From an uncultured Oscillospiraceae bacterium (GTDB taxonomy: Bacteria > Bacillota > Clostridia > Oscillospirales > Ruminococcaceae): a stretch of 64,000 bases of DNA. Location of the stretch: positions 1-64,000 of the forward strand of contig CAKQGD010000001.1 in NCBI GenBank assembly GCA_934232845.1, read 5' to 3'. The notes below the pieces were generated by a model that saw only the letters and a list, made by a program, of their open reading frames with translations, did no database searches and had not been told where the DNA came from. Positions 53,571 through 62,180 of the stretch are shown piece by piece. Position 1 is the stretch's first letter, and each line of letters opens with the position of its first letter. A program made the position numbers and the translations under genes.

Positions 53571-53606
53571 ATCGGCGGCAGGCGCTTTTACCTGCCGCCG
53601 ATTTTG
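53571..53606 (+). terminator. intrinsic terminator after bioY
   Basis: ATCGGCGGCAGG (53571-53582) pairs with CCTGCCGCCGAT (53591-53602), followed by TTTT. Confidence 0.88.
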
Positions 53607-53720
53607 ATATACTGCAAATAGAATATGGAACTTGCTATCATTTCTTTTTATGTGCTATGCTGGGGTTTAAAGAGAAAAGCAAAAAGTCACTAAAATAATG
53701 CGGACGAGGTGGCACAGCAT

Positions 53721-54662
53721 ATGCTGGAAGTGTGTTTCGGCGATTCCGTAAAAGGGGCATTAATCGTTGCGCAGAAATGCGGCAGCGAGATAGGCGGAGC
53801 GATCAGCGTGATTACCGGCCCCAAAGGGCTTTCTTCTTATTTCGCAAAGAGAAAAGCGTTAAAGGAATATAAAAAAAGAAAACTGCAATTGCAAAAGAAG
53901 GCGGTTATGCTCGGCGGCAAAAGAGAAGACGTTGTCGGTATTTCGTTTGGACTGTCGGAGGGGGATATCAAAGCGCCGATTACCTTGGAGGGATGTCCGC
54001 GAAAAGAGTATGTATGCTCCATGGCTGCTTTTGACAGGCATCAAGAGCATCCGAATGCAGAGCAGGCCGTTCGTTCTTTTTGGGGCAGCTGCATCGAAGA
54101 TTTGGAGAAGCTGAAAGCAGCCTCGGGCAAGGTGCGAATTTGGCTGGACAGAACGCCTGACGCGCAGTGCGGCTTGTTGTTTGTTGCAGATTTATTAAAA
54201 GACAGCGAAACCGAGATCAGTGTTGTCGGACTGCCCGAAACAGTGCAGCGGGAGGATGGCTGCATCATCGAGTACCGTGGCTGGGGAGATGTAGAACCCG
54301 AGCTGTTTGGGACTTTTCTGAACAGAGAAAAAAATCTTACTAAAGCCGAAGTCAGCAAATTGGCACAGCAATGGAAAAAGAGAAAGGAAGAGAATGCGCC
54401 TTTGCGCGTCTTTGAAAATGGTGCGGTCATCAGCACAGATGAAAGCTATTACGACGACCGCATCAGATGCGAATTTCCAACAGAAGCTTGCAGGACTGCA
54501 AACCTGATAGGAAATGCGTTGGTGAAACAAAAGATACCGACGGGAGATGTTTTTATCGCGAAAAGAATCCAATATTTTATAAAGAGCGGAGAACTTATGG
54601 TGACAGACGACACCCAAGATGGCTTTTATGGAACAATTGTAAGCCGTGCGAAAAAAAGATAG
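53721..54662 (+). CDS. DUF1835/DUF3658 domain-containing protein
   Basis: This 313-residue protein has an N-terminal DUF1835 domain (MLEVCFGDSVKGALIVAQ, then RIWLDRTPDAQCGLLFVADLLKD). A C-terminal DUF3658-like part follows, with LAQQWKKRKEENAPLRVFENGAVISTDESYYDDRI. The function of the family is unknown. The gene is AT-richer than its surroundings, uses different codons, is flanked by two terminators, and has a -10-like TATGCT with TTGCTA 18 bp upstream (53632-53661). These are signs of a horizontally acquired single-gene insert. ATG at 53721 has AGGTGG 8 nt upstream. Confidence 0.82.
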   Translation: MLEVCFGDSVKGALIVAQKCGSEIGGAISVITGPKGLSSYFAKRKALKEYKKRKLQLQKKAVMLGGKREDVVGISFGLSEGDIKAPITLEGCPRKEYVCSMAAFDRHQEHPNAEQAVRSFWGSCIEDLEKLKAASGKVRIWLDRTPDAQCGLLFVADLLKDSETEISVVGLPETVQREDGCIIEYRGWGDVEPELFGTFLNREKNLTKAEVSKLAQQWKKRKEENAPLRVFENGAVISTDESYYDDRIRCEFPTEACRTANLIGNALVKQKIPTGDVFIAKRIQYFIKSGELMVTDDTQDGFYGTIVSRAKKR

Positions 54663-54746
54663 GCCCAAAATAGCCCGAACTTTGCTGTATGAGCCGAACC
54701 GGTGCCAGATTAGATTTTAAAATACACCTTTTACATGCTGCATAAT

Positions 54747-54789
54747 AAAAACCTCCCGTCCGATTTTTTGTATCGGACGGGAGGTTTTT
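54747..54789. terminator. 17-bp bidirectional intrinsic terminator
   Basis: AAAAACCTCCCGTCCGA (54747-54763) pairs with TCGGACGGGAGGTTTTT (54773-54789), with T-runs continuing on both strands. Confidence 0.93.
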
Positions 54790-54825
54790 TTGTCCCGTTT
54801 ATACGCCGGGGCGTTTTATGCGGTC

Positions 54826-54975
54826 TTATTCGCAGACAGAGCCGACGAATGCGCAGAAGTCTTCGATGATCTTGGGCAGATCAACGGATTCGTCATCCGG
54901 TGCAGGGCCGTAGAAGAAAAGTGTATTCAGCCTGCGGGCGCAAGGCTCTTCGGGGCGGGCACTTTTGTTCTGCAC
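54826..54975 (-). pseudogene. short coding-like remnant, family unknown
   Basis: A reverse-strand frame (open from 55017, GTG at 54975) reads ARRLNTLFFYGPAPDDESVD and LPKIIEDFCAFVGSVCE before TAA. The composition looks like the C-terminal end of a real protein, but no ribosome-binding site precedes any start and it is only ~50 codons. It probably is a 3' gene remnant in the same degraded region as the LysR fragment. I do not recognise the family. Confidence 0.4.
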
Positions 54976-55106
54976 GGCGGTATCGTTACACTTTGATTTT
55001 TTCGCTGCAAAGACACATTATCTGCCTTTCTATTTGAAATCGGCGGAGGGGCATCATTTCGGCAGAGCTTTCAGATACAAAAGACGCAGGTGCGGCATGC
55101 TTGACA

Positions 55107-55463
55107 TCAAAGCGCGAATTCCAAATGGGATTCACTGCTCAGCACAAAGCGCCTAAAGAGAAGAAGTTCGGGACGAAGAGCCGCGTTTTTTCTTTGAAGA
55201 AGGTAGACGATGCGGCGGCTTTCAAAGCCTTTGACATGGACGATGCGGATGCGCGTCATATCCTCGTCGGGACGGTAGGCCGTTCGGGGGACAAAGCCGC
55301 AGAACGAACCGTATTTTATGGCTTCTCGTACGGCGGAGGTGCCGTATACGGTCAAAGAGAGATTCAAATCGGATGGAGACAGGCCGTTTTTCTGCAAGGC
55401 GTGGGCCAGATGAATCATCGTGGCGCAGGTCGGCTCGCGAAGCACAAGGGGAAGCGAAGCCAT
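55107..55463 (-). pseudogene. LysR-type regulator, C-terminal fragment
   Basis: The frame encodes about 118 residues matching the second half of a LysR substrate-binding domain: SLPLVLREPTCATMIHLAHAL, LTVYGTSAVREAIKYGSFCGFVPR and ESRRIVYLLQRKNAALRPELLLF. The N-terminal helix-turn-helix and first subdomain are absent. The frame runs into the start of the oppositely oriented tctA gene, so the regulator was cut by a rearrangement. It can no longer bind DNA. LysR genes divergent from tct/CoA-transferase operons are common, so it was probably the former local regulator. Confidence 0.8.
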
Positions 55464-57021
55464 GCTGGAGAATATTTTACTTGGAATTCAAAATGTCTTT
55501 ACGCTGCACTCTCTGCTCTTTATTTTGCTGGGCGTTGCGTGGGGCACCATCGGGGGCATGATTCCCGGAATCAACTCGACGATTGCCATGGCGCTGATGC
55601 TTCCCTTTACGTATACGATGGACCACATGAGCGCTATCATGATGCTCTGCGGCGTCTACTGCGGCGGCGAATACGGCGGCTCGATCCCCGCGTGCCTGAT
55701 CGGCACGCCCGGCACAAACGCGGCGGCCTGCACGGTTTTAGACGGCTATCCCCTGACGAAAAAGGGCAAACCCGGTCTGGCGCTGTATACGTCGCTGATA
55801 TCTTCCTGCTTCGGCGGAGTATTCAGTGCGGTATTTCTTGCGGTGCTGGTCATGCCGCTGGCGTCCGTTGCGCTTGCATTCGGCCCTGCGGAGTACTTTG
55901 GCCTTGCGTTTCTCGGCTTGTCGATGGTCTGCTCGTTTGGTGAGAAGAACGTCTTTAAGGGTGTTCTCGCCGGCAGCATCGGCGTTCTGCTCTCCACCGT
56001 CGGCTTGGATCCCTTTAACGGCGCCAAGCGCTTTACCTTTGGAATCAAGGATCTCAACAGCGGCATCGAGGTCGTCACCCTGATGATGGGCCTGTATGCG
56101 GTTACAGAGATGTTCCAGCAGGCGGAAGCCTGCCGCCGGGGCGAGGGACTTTCGATTGCCGGCATGAAGCCGGACCTGAGCTTTCCCAAATGGGCGGAGA
56201 TCAAGCCTCTGATTCCGTGGGCAGTTTTCTCCGCGGCGCTTGGCCTTGTTGTCGGCGTTATGCCGGGCGCGGGCGCTACGGCGGCTTCTTTCCTCGCATA
56301 CAATCAGGTCAAGAACCTCTCCAAGGCAGAGGGCTTCGGAGAAGGAAATCCACTTGGCATCTGCGCGCCGGAAAGTGCGAACAACGCCGTGACGGGCGGT
56401 GCGATGGTGCCTTTGCTGGCCCTTGGTATTCCGGGCAGCAACTCGACGGCGATCATGCTGGCGGCGCTTTCGATTCATTCCGTCGCCTGCGGTCCGACGC
56501 TGTTCGACACAAATCCAGAGATTCCGTTCAGTATTTTCATCACGCTGCTGGTTTCGAACATCATGATGTTCTTTATCGCTTTGGCGATTCTCAGGTTTGC
56601 GATGAACATCGCGTCTCTGAAAAAGCCGATTTTGATTTCGGTGGTGATCGCTCTGGTCTTTACGGGTTCTTACGCATACTCGGGGGATATGTTCTCGATG
56701 TATGTGACGCTGGCGTTCGGACTGCTCGGCCTGCTGCTGAGAAGATTCAAGGTGCCGAGCGCAGCGATCGTGCTGGGCTTTGTGCTGGGCGAGATTATGA
56801 TTGCCGAGGTCGAGCATCCGACCGCCGGGGTCTACCGCCTGCCGAACAGTCCGTTCAAGCTCAGCGAAACGCCGATTGAGCTGAAGAAGGGCGCACCGGT
56901 TCTCGGCGAAAACAACCGGGAAATATTTGCTTCCCTTGGCTTGAAGGAAGAAGAAGTCGACGCTATTTTGCAGGAACAGGCCAAAAGACGCACAATGTTC
57001 CGGGAATTTGCACTGAAATAA
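55462..57021 (+). CDS. TctA-type tricarboxylate transporter subunit fused to a family III CoA-transferase C-terminal tail
   Basis: Residues 1-~443 are a TctA-like permease: LLFILLGVAWGTIGGMIPGI, GVYCGGEYGGSIPACLIGTPGTNAAA and APESANNAVTGGAMVPLLALGIPGSNST. At about residue 444 the usual last part of TctA is replaced by a 74-residue segment (446-519; EVEHPTAGVYRLPNSP..., APVLGENNREIF, RRTMFREFALK). This is the C-terminal tail of a CaiB/BaiF CoA-transferase: 43 of 74 positions are identical, without gaps, to the tail of the neighbouring transferase by hand count. No tctB or tctC is present. ATG at 55462 has AAGGGG 10 nt upstream. The transporter may be inactive or have an altered role. Confidence 0.85.
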   Translation: MLENILLGIQNVFTLHSLLFILLGVAWGTIGGMIPGINSTIAMALMLPFTYTMDHMSAIMMLCGVYCGGEYGGSIPACLIGTPGTNAAACTVLDGYPLTKKGKPGLALYTSLISSCFGGVFSAVFLAVLVMPLASVALAFGPAEYFGLAFLGLSMVCSFGEKNVFKGVLAGSIGVLLSTVGLDPFNGAKRFTFGIKDLNSGIEVVTLMMGLYAVTEMFQQAEACRRGEGLSIAGMKPDLSFPKWAEIKPLIPWAVFSAALGLVVGVMPGAGATAASFLAYNQVKNLSKAEGFGEGNPLGICAPESANNAVTGGAMVPLLALGIPGSNSTAIMLAALSIHSVACGPTLFDTNPEIPFSIFITLLVSNIMMFFIALAILRFAMNIASLKKPILISVVIALVFTGSYAYSGDMFSMYVTLAFGLLGLLLRRFKVPSAAIVLGFVLGEIMIAEVEHPTAGVYRLPNSPFKLSETPIELKKGAPVLGENNREIFASLGLKEEEVDAILQEQAKRRTMFREFALK

Positions 57022-57049
57022 AAATACCGAACTGGGATACATTTTTGAA

Positions 57050-57090
57050 AAAAGCGAAACCCCGTTCCGGCGTTTCGCTTTTCTTTTTTT
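57050..57090 (+). terminator. intrinsic terminator after the tctA fusion
   Basis: AAAAGCGAAAC (57050-57060) pairs with GTTTCGCTTTT (57072-57082), followed by CTTTTTTTT. It separates tctA from the regulated CoA-transferase promoter. Confidence 0.88.
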
Positions 57091-57282
57091 TAATGAAATG
57101 GAATACCAAGCTTGACCGATCGAAGATTGAGATGTTCTCGAAATAAAACAAAATAATAGATTAAAAGCTATCGTTTTTACAATTAATCCATTATAAAAAT
57201 GATATTTGAGATCTATAATTGTCAATTTCGCCAAGAAAACAAGATCAAAAATAAACAGAAGAGAGAAAAACTCTTTGTGAGG

Positions 57283-57311
57283 TTGAAATTATGGTATACC
57301 ATTAATATAAT
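57283..57311 (+). promoter_or_regulatory. promoter of the CoA-transferase/MBL operon with operator in its spacer
   Basis: TTGAAA (57283-57288) and a perfect TATAAT (57306-57311) are 17 bp apart. The spacer holds the perfect palindrome ATGGTATACCAT (57291-57302), typical of FCD-type GntR operators. Repressor binding here would block RNA polymerase directly. The surrounding 57022-57416 region is AT-rich and otherwise gene-free. Confidence 0.85.
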
Positions 57312-57377
57312 AAAGCCAGAGGTTTTGCGAAAACTTGGCAAGAATGAAAGACACCTTTATTCAACGAAAAAGTGAAA

Positions 57378-57388
57378 ATGGTATCCCA
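57378..57388. promoter_or_regulatory. second, imperfect GntR-type operator
   Basis: ATGGTATCCCA differs by one base from ATGGTATACCA. It lies about 86 bp downstream of the promoter operator, between the transcription start and the start codon. It could support looping or roadblock repression. Confidence 0.55.
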
Positions 57389-57416
57389 ATGAAGCGAAAC
57401 GCAAGGAGTGATACGA

Positions 57417-58625
57417 ATGGGAATTCTCAATGGCTATCGCGTGATTGACTTTACATCATTTCTATCCGGTCCGCTGACAACCTGTATGCTTTCCGATATG
57501 GGAGCGGAGGTAATCCGCATCGAACGCCCTGACAAGAAGATTGCCAGCGGCCCATATCTGGGCGGCGAACGCGCGTATGACCTGAGCATCATGCGCGGAA
57601 AGAAAAGCGTCACGCTGGATGCGAAGGACCCGCAGCAGCACGAACTTTTGGTTGAATTGATTAAGACGGCGGATGTCATTGTCGAAAATTTCCGTCCCGG
57701 CGTCACCAAGCGCATGGGAATCGCCTATGAAGATGTGGTTCAATACAAGCCCGATATTATTTACACGTCGATCTCCGGCTTTGGGCAGACCGGCCCGTAT
57801 GCCAAGCGCGGCGCGCTCGATATCGTCATTCAGGCGATGAGCGGCTTTATGAGCATCACCGGCGAAAAGGACGGCCGTCCGCTGCGCGCAGGCGCTTCTG
57901 TCGCGGATATGTTCGCAGGACTTCATGCGGTGATCGGCACGGTGGCGATGCTTCTCCATCGCGAAAAGACCGGAGAGGGCCAGCATCTGGATGTTTCCAT
58001 GCTCGATGCGATGTTCGGCGTCAGCTGTGAAAACGCCGTGACCCGTTATCTGAACTTCGGCCAGATTGCCGGACGTCTCGGCAATGAGCATCCGATGAAC
58101 ACCTGCTTCGGCGATTTCCCGACGAAGGACGGCACCATTATTCTGGCCGCGAACCGGGACAACACCTATGCGGAGCTATGCCGTGTACTGGGAATTGAAG
58201 AGCTGATTGACGATCCGCGCTTTTCCACCTGCAACGCGCGTCTGGAGCGCCGCGATGAGATTCACGGTCTGATTCGCGCCAAGACCGCCGAGTGGGAGAC
58301 CAAGCCCCTTGCGGACGCGCTGCTTAAGGTGGGCGTTCCCTGCGGCATGATCAACAATATCAAGCAGGCCTGTGAGGATGAGTGTATTCAGGCGCGCAAT
58401 ATGATCATCGAGGTCGACCACAAGACCGCCGGAACCTACAAGGTGCCCAACAGCGCGCTTCACTTCAGCAAAACTCCGCCCGAGATCAAGCACGGCGCCC
58501 CGATTCTCGGTCAGAACAACCGCGAGATTTTCTCCGAGCTCGGCATGAGCGGGGAGGAGATCGATGAACTTCTCAAAAAGCAGTCCAAGGTGCGCACGAT
58601 GTTCAAGGAGAATGCGCTCGACTGA
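57417..58625 (+). CDS. family III (CaiB/BaiF) CoA-transferase
   Basis: This 402-residue transferase has VIDFTSFLSGPLTTCMLSDMGAEVIRIERP, VIVENFRPGVTKRMGI, SISGFGQTGPYAKRGALDIVIQAMSG with the probable catalytic Asp135, and the EGQHLDVSMLDAM region. Family III enzymes move CoA between carboxylic acids (oxalate, succinate, carnitine, bile acids and others); the acceptor cannot be deduced. ATG at 57417 has AAGGAG 8 nt upstream. It is the first gene behind the operator-bearing promoter, followed by a metallo-hydrolase. Confidence 0.93.
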   Translation: MGILNGYRVIDFTSFLSGPLTTCMLSDMGAEVIRIERPDKKIASGPYLGGERAYDLSIMRGKKSVTLDAKDPQQHELLVELIKTADVIVENFRPGVTKRMGIAYEDVVQYKPDIIYTSISGFGQTGPYAKRGALDIVIQAMSGFMSITGEKDGRPLRAGASVADMFAGLHAVIGTVAMLLHREKTGEGQHLDVSMLDAMFGVSCENAVTRYLNFGQIAGRLGNEHPMNTCFGDFPTKDGTIILAANRDNTYAELCRVLGIEELIDDPRFSTCNARLERRDEIHGLIRAKTAEWETKPLADALLKVGVPCGMINNIKQACEDECIQARNMIIEVDHKTAGTYKVPNSALHFSKTPPEIKHGAPILGQNNREIFSELGMSGEEIDELLKKQSKVRTMFKENALD

Positions 58626-58649
58626 GCCTTTTTAAAGACAGGAGGAACC

Positions 58650-59369
58650 ATGCAACTTACAATTCTTGGAAACTATGGCCCCTATCCGGGGCCTGACGGC
58701 GCCGTAACAGGCTTTTTGGTATCGAGCGATACGACGAATATTGTGCTCGATCTCGGAAACGGCAGCCTTGTCAATTATGCACGCCACCGACGCTGGGATC
58801 AGCTGGATGCGGTAATTCTTTCGCACCTGCACGAGGACCATATCGGAGATGTCAGCGTGCTGCAGTATGTCCGACAATATGAACCGAACTGTCCCGCCGC
58901 ACTGTATCTGCCTGCGACGCCGGCAGATACCAGCGAACGAATCAGGGGCATCCGTTCGCTGAATACGCAGCTCTTCGAAGGAAAAACGGGACTGAAAATC
59001 GGCGATATGGAACTCTCTTTTCTCCCGGTGGTGCACCCCGTGGAAACGTACGCGGTGCGTGTGCGCTGCAAAGGGAAATGCATGGTCTACACCTCTGATA
59101 CGGCGTATACCGAAAAATTGATTCCGTTTGCGAAGGGGGCGGATCTGCTCCTCTGCGAGGCGGGAGTTCTCGACGAGCAGACAGAGCGAAAGCATATTCA
59201 TATGTCCGTGACAGAGGGCTGTGAAATTGCCCGACGCGCCAATGTAGGGCACACCGTATTCTGCCATCTGCTGGCGTCGAATTCCTTTTCGGCTTATCAG
59301 GCGGAAATCAACCGCTGCCGTGATGTAAGATCTGAGCTGGCCCGCTGCAATGTGACATACACATTCTGA
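58650..59369 (+). CDS. MBL-fold metallo-hydrolase
   Basis: This 239-residue metallo-beta-lactamase-fold protein has ILSHLHEDHIGD (His59, His61, Asp63, His64), a second histidine in LPVVHPVETYAV, an Asp in VYTSDTAYTEKL and a late FCHLLA. It is of the RNase Z-like/acyl-CoA-hydrolase-like compact type. In this context a thioesterase or lactonase acting on the CoA substrate is conceivable, but unproven. It lies 24 nt after the CoA-transferase with AGGAGG. Confidence 0.88.
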   Translation: MQLTILGNYGPYPGPDGAVTGFLVSSDTTNIVLDLGNGSLVNYARHRRWDQLDAVILSHLHEDHIGDVSVLQYVRQYEPNCPAALYLPATPADTSERIRGIRSLNTQLFEGKTGLKIGDMELSFLPVVHPVETYAVRVRCKGKCMVYTSDTAYTEKLIPFAKGADLLLCEAGVLDEQTERKHIHMSVTEGCEIARRANVGHTVFCHLLASNSFSAYQAEINRCRDVRSELARCNVTYTF

Positions 59370-59501
59370 AAGCGAAGAATTTCCCTTTTGAACGGGAATG
59401 TTCTGAAACGGCGTTTTTTGAAATTTATCTTCGCTGCCCCGCGGAGCCGAAAAAACCGGTATCGAAGGACGCTGTTTTTCCGCCTCTCTATTTTCTTCAT
59501 T

Positions 59502-59579
59502 CTTATTCCTCCGCGGCAAGGGCCTCGGAGGAATAAGAAAAAGCCATCTCTCCGTAAGAACGGAAAGACGGCTTTTAAA
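59502..59579. terminator. tandem hairpins between convergent MBL and GntR genes
   Basis: The first is CTTATTCCTCCG/CGGAGGAATAAG (59502-59513 and 59526-59537). The second is AAAGCC..TCTC..CCG paired with CGGAAAGACGGCTTT (about 59541-59579) and followed by T/A runs. Together they probably terminate both convergent transcripts. Confidence 0.7.
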
Positions 59580-59597
59580 GCGGTGTTTTGCCGAAAG

Positions 59598-60293
59598 TCA
59601 GTTTTCTTCCTTTTCGGCGTTCGCGCGGGATTCTTTTTCCATAAGAGTCAGCTTGGCTTGAATGTTTTCAAAGGCGTTGCGGATGTGCAGCCGGGCGGTG
59701 TTTTCCGCGAGCTCGGAGCTGTGCGACAAGATGGACTCGAGAATCATGCGATGCTCTGCCAGCGTGCGCTGCGGGCGCTCTTTCATGCGGAGGGACTCCG
59801 CGAACAAAAGACTGATGTTGTCGCGCAGCTGCTGAAGCTGAAGAATCAGATAGTCGTTATGCGACATCTGCGCGAGCAGGGAATGAAAGCGAATATTGAT
59901 CGCGGCAAGTTCGTCGATCTGGCCGTTTTGATAAAAATGATCGGATTGTTCCAGCAGATGCTTCATTTCGTCGGCCTCTTCGGCGGTGTGGAAAAGAGCC
60001 GCGCTGCGGGCGGCCAGACCTTCGAGCATTTCTCGAACGTCATAGAGATGCGAAATCTTTTCACTGGAATAGGCTGCGACGTGGGTGCCCCTGTGCGGAG
60101 CCGTCTGCAGAAGCCCCAACTCCTCCATGCAGCGGAAGGCCTCGCGGACCGGTGTGCGGCTGACGTTCAGCTTTGCGGCCAGCGCGCGCTCGGTCAGGGA
60201 CTCTCCTTTCGTAAGTTCGCCGCTGCGGATCGCGGAGACGATATAATCAACGACGTAATTTCTTTTGACGTCGGCCCCTTCAAAACCGGCCAT
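59598..60293 (-). CDS. GntR-family (FCD/FadR-type) transcriptional regulator
   Basis: This 231-residue protein has an N-terminal winged helix (about 8-75, ESLTERALAAKLNVSRTPVREAFRCMEELGLL) and an all-helical FCD ligand-binding domain. The FCD domain includes YDVREMLEGLAARSAALF, the metal/ligand-binding INIRFHSLLAQMSHN and LAEHRMILESI. FCD members respond to organic acids or acyl-CoAs. It is encoded between two promoters that share ATGGTATACCA palindromes, the motif class bound by this subfamily. Its own leader carries a degenerate TCGGTATATCGA. ATG at 60293 follows GAGGAGG. Confidence 0.92.
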   Translation of the reverse strand: MAGFEGADVKRNYVVDYIVSAIRSGELTKGESLTERALAAKLNVSRTPVREAFRCMEELGLLQTAPHRGTHVAAYSSEKISHLYDVREMLEGLAARSAALFHTAEEADEMKHLLEQSDHFYQNGQIDELAAINIRFHSLLAQMSHNDYLILQLQQLRDNISLLFAESLRMKERPQRTLAEHRMILESILSHSSELAENTARLHIRNAFENIQAKLTLMEKESRANAEKEEN

Positions 60294-60608
60294 GATGTTT
60301 CCTCCTCTTTGGGAATCGATATACCGACATTATAACACGTTTTTGCCGAACTGTACATTTTTGTCAATTTTATTTTTAAAAAAGGATTCTTTGCCGAGGA
60401 GAGCAGGCTTCACCATTCGGGGAGTTTATTTCGTTGCGCCAAAACGGCATGCCATTTACAATTTATTTAAAATTTAAAAGTAGATCAAAATCAAATGGTT
60501 CTACGCTATTTTATTCTTAAATAGACTTTTAAGAGCAAAATATATCGGCAAATTAAATAAAATAATTCAAGAATTATGAACGTTTATAGAGAAAAAGGAA
60601 TTTCCATG

Positions 60609-60637
60609 TTGACAAAATGGTATACCAAATATATTCT
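60609..60637 (+). promoter_or_regulatory. promoter of the DASS transporter gene with GntR operator in its spacer
   Basis: A perfect TTGACA (60609-60614) and TATTCT (60632-60637) are 17 bp apart. The spacer contains ATGGTATACCA (60617-60627; core TGGTATACCA perfectly palindromic). The architecture is identical to the promoter at 57283-57311. The rest of the 60294-60793 gap is AT-rich and shows no gene. Confidence 0.85.
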
Positions 60638-60793
60638 TGTGGTAGTTACCGCCGCTTGATGAGAAACGCTTGTCATTCGGTGTTAGCTTGATCGATCCAA
60701 AGGGAATAGATACATTCATAGGATCTGCCGGCGGCCGCGGCATTTCGGTTGACTGTATGCCCAGAGGAAAAAAGAAAAAATGGAGGTTTGGCG

Positions 60794-62161
60794 ATGAAAC
60801 TGTCACGAAAAGCTTTATCAGTGCTGTTCCTTTGTATAGTACTTGCCGTTGGCATGAGTACGATGTCCTTCGCATTGGAAGCCGATATTGATATGTCGGC
60901 CGTGGATATGAAAGGCGCAGTTGAATGCATCATTATCCTTGTGATTTCTTTCGCTCTGTTCTTTACGGAGGCCCTCCCGCTTGGTGTTACCGCGATGCTG
61001 GTTCCGGTTGCTCTTTCTTTCCCGGGAATTGAGATTATTTCCGGTAAAACGGCTTTTGCAAACTTCGGCGAACAGTGGGTCGTCACGTTCATGGCGATGT
61101 TTATCGTCGGCGACGCGATCTTTAAAACCGGCCTTGCCGCCAAAATCGGCGATGCGATTCTAAAGGTCGCCGGCAAGACGCAGAAGCGTCTGGTCCTTAT
61201 CATGGGAGCCACCCTCGGTATCATGTCCGCTTTCCTGTCCAACTCCGCGACAATGGCTCTGTTTGCTCCCGTTATCGTAGCGGCTGCGAAGGAAGCCGGC
61301 CTTAAACCTTCCAAAGTCATCATGCCGATGGCGTTTTTGATCTGCATCGGCGGCAATATGACCCTGATGGGCGCTTCCTCCAAGGGCGTTGTCAACGGCT
61401 TGATGGAGACCTACGGTGTCGAGGGATTCTCTTTCTTTGACTATACCCCCCTCGGCATCTGCTTCTTTGTTGTGGCGCTGCTCTACTTTGCCCTTGTCGG
61501 CGTCAAGCTGCTGCCCGACCGTGACGTCACCGATGCGGACAGCACGATGACTTCTAACGAGAAGATCGAATACAATACCGCTAAAATGCCGATCGCCGCG
61601 GCTGTCTTTGTCGTGATGATCGTTGCCATCGCCCTGAACTGGGTAAAGCCCGCGACCGGCGCTATGCTCGGCATGTGCATCGTTGTTGCGACCGGCTGTA
61701 TCTCTATGAAGGACGCCTACAGGGCGGTTAACTGGAACACCATCTTCCTGTTTGCCGGCATGCTCGCCCTTGGCGACGCTCTGGTTAAGACGGGCGCTGA
61801 CGTTCTGATCGCCGCTAAGCTGCTCGGCATGGCCTCCAGCCCGACGATGGCTCTGCTCGTGGTCTTTGTCGCCACCTGCATTATCACCAACTTTATGTCC
61901 AACACCGCTGCCGCCGCCGTTGCGACCCCGATCGCAATCACCGCCGGCAACCTGCTGGGCGTCAGCCCGCTGCCCTTCTGCATGGCGGTCGGCATCGGCG
62001 CTTCCCTGTGCTTCCTGACCCCTGTTGCGACCCCTTCCAATACGATCGCTTACGGTCTCGGCGGTTACAAGTTCAGCGACTTTGCCAAGTGCGGCGGCCT
62101 GCTTGAGTTGATTATGATCATCGAAGGCTGCATTCTGATCCCGATTTTCTTCCCGTTCTGA
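60794..62161 (+). CDS. DASS (SLC13-type) anion/dicarboxylate transporter
   Basis: This 455-residue transporter has a signal-like first helix (1-28) and two pseudo-repeats, each with an SNT-type motif: FLSNSATMALFAPV (149-153 core) and NFMSNTAAAAVATPIA in the second half. It also has ALFFTEALPLGVTAMLVPVALSFPGIE. The DASS family carries succinate, malate, citrate or sulfate with Na+; the atypical SNS and SNTA sequences leave the substrate open. ATG at 60794 has GGAGG 7 nt upstream. It is the first gene behind the second GntR operator. Confidence 0.9.
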   Translation: MKLSRKALSVLFLCIVLAVGMSTMSFALEADIDMSAVDMKGAVECIIILVISFALFFTEALPLGVTAMLVPVALSFPGIEIISGKTAFANFGEQWVVTFMAMFIVGDAIFKTGLAAKIGDAILKVAGKTQKRLVLIMGATLGIMSAFLSNSATMALFAPVIVAAAKEAGLKPSKVIMPMAFLICIGGNMTLMGASSKGVVNGLMETYGVEGFSFFDYTPLGICFFVVALLYFALVGVKLLPDRDVTDADSTMTSNEKIEYNTAKMPIAAAVFVVMIVAIALNWVKPATGAMLGMCIVVATGCISMKDAYRAVNWNTIFLFAGMLALGDALVKTGADVLIAAKLLGMASSPTMALLVVFVATCIITNFMSNTAAAAVATPIAITAGNLLGVSPLPFCMAVGIGASLCFLTPVATPSNTIAYGLGGYKFSDFAKCGGLLELIMIIEGCILIPIFFPF

Positions 62162-62180
62162 TTTTTCTCATCTCAAAAAA

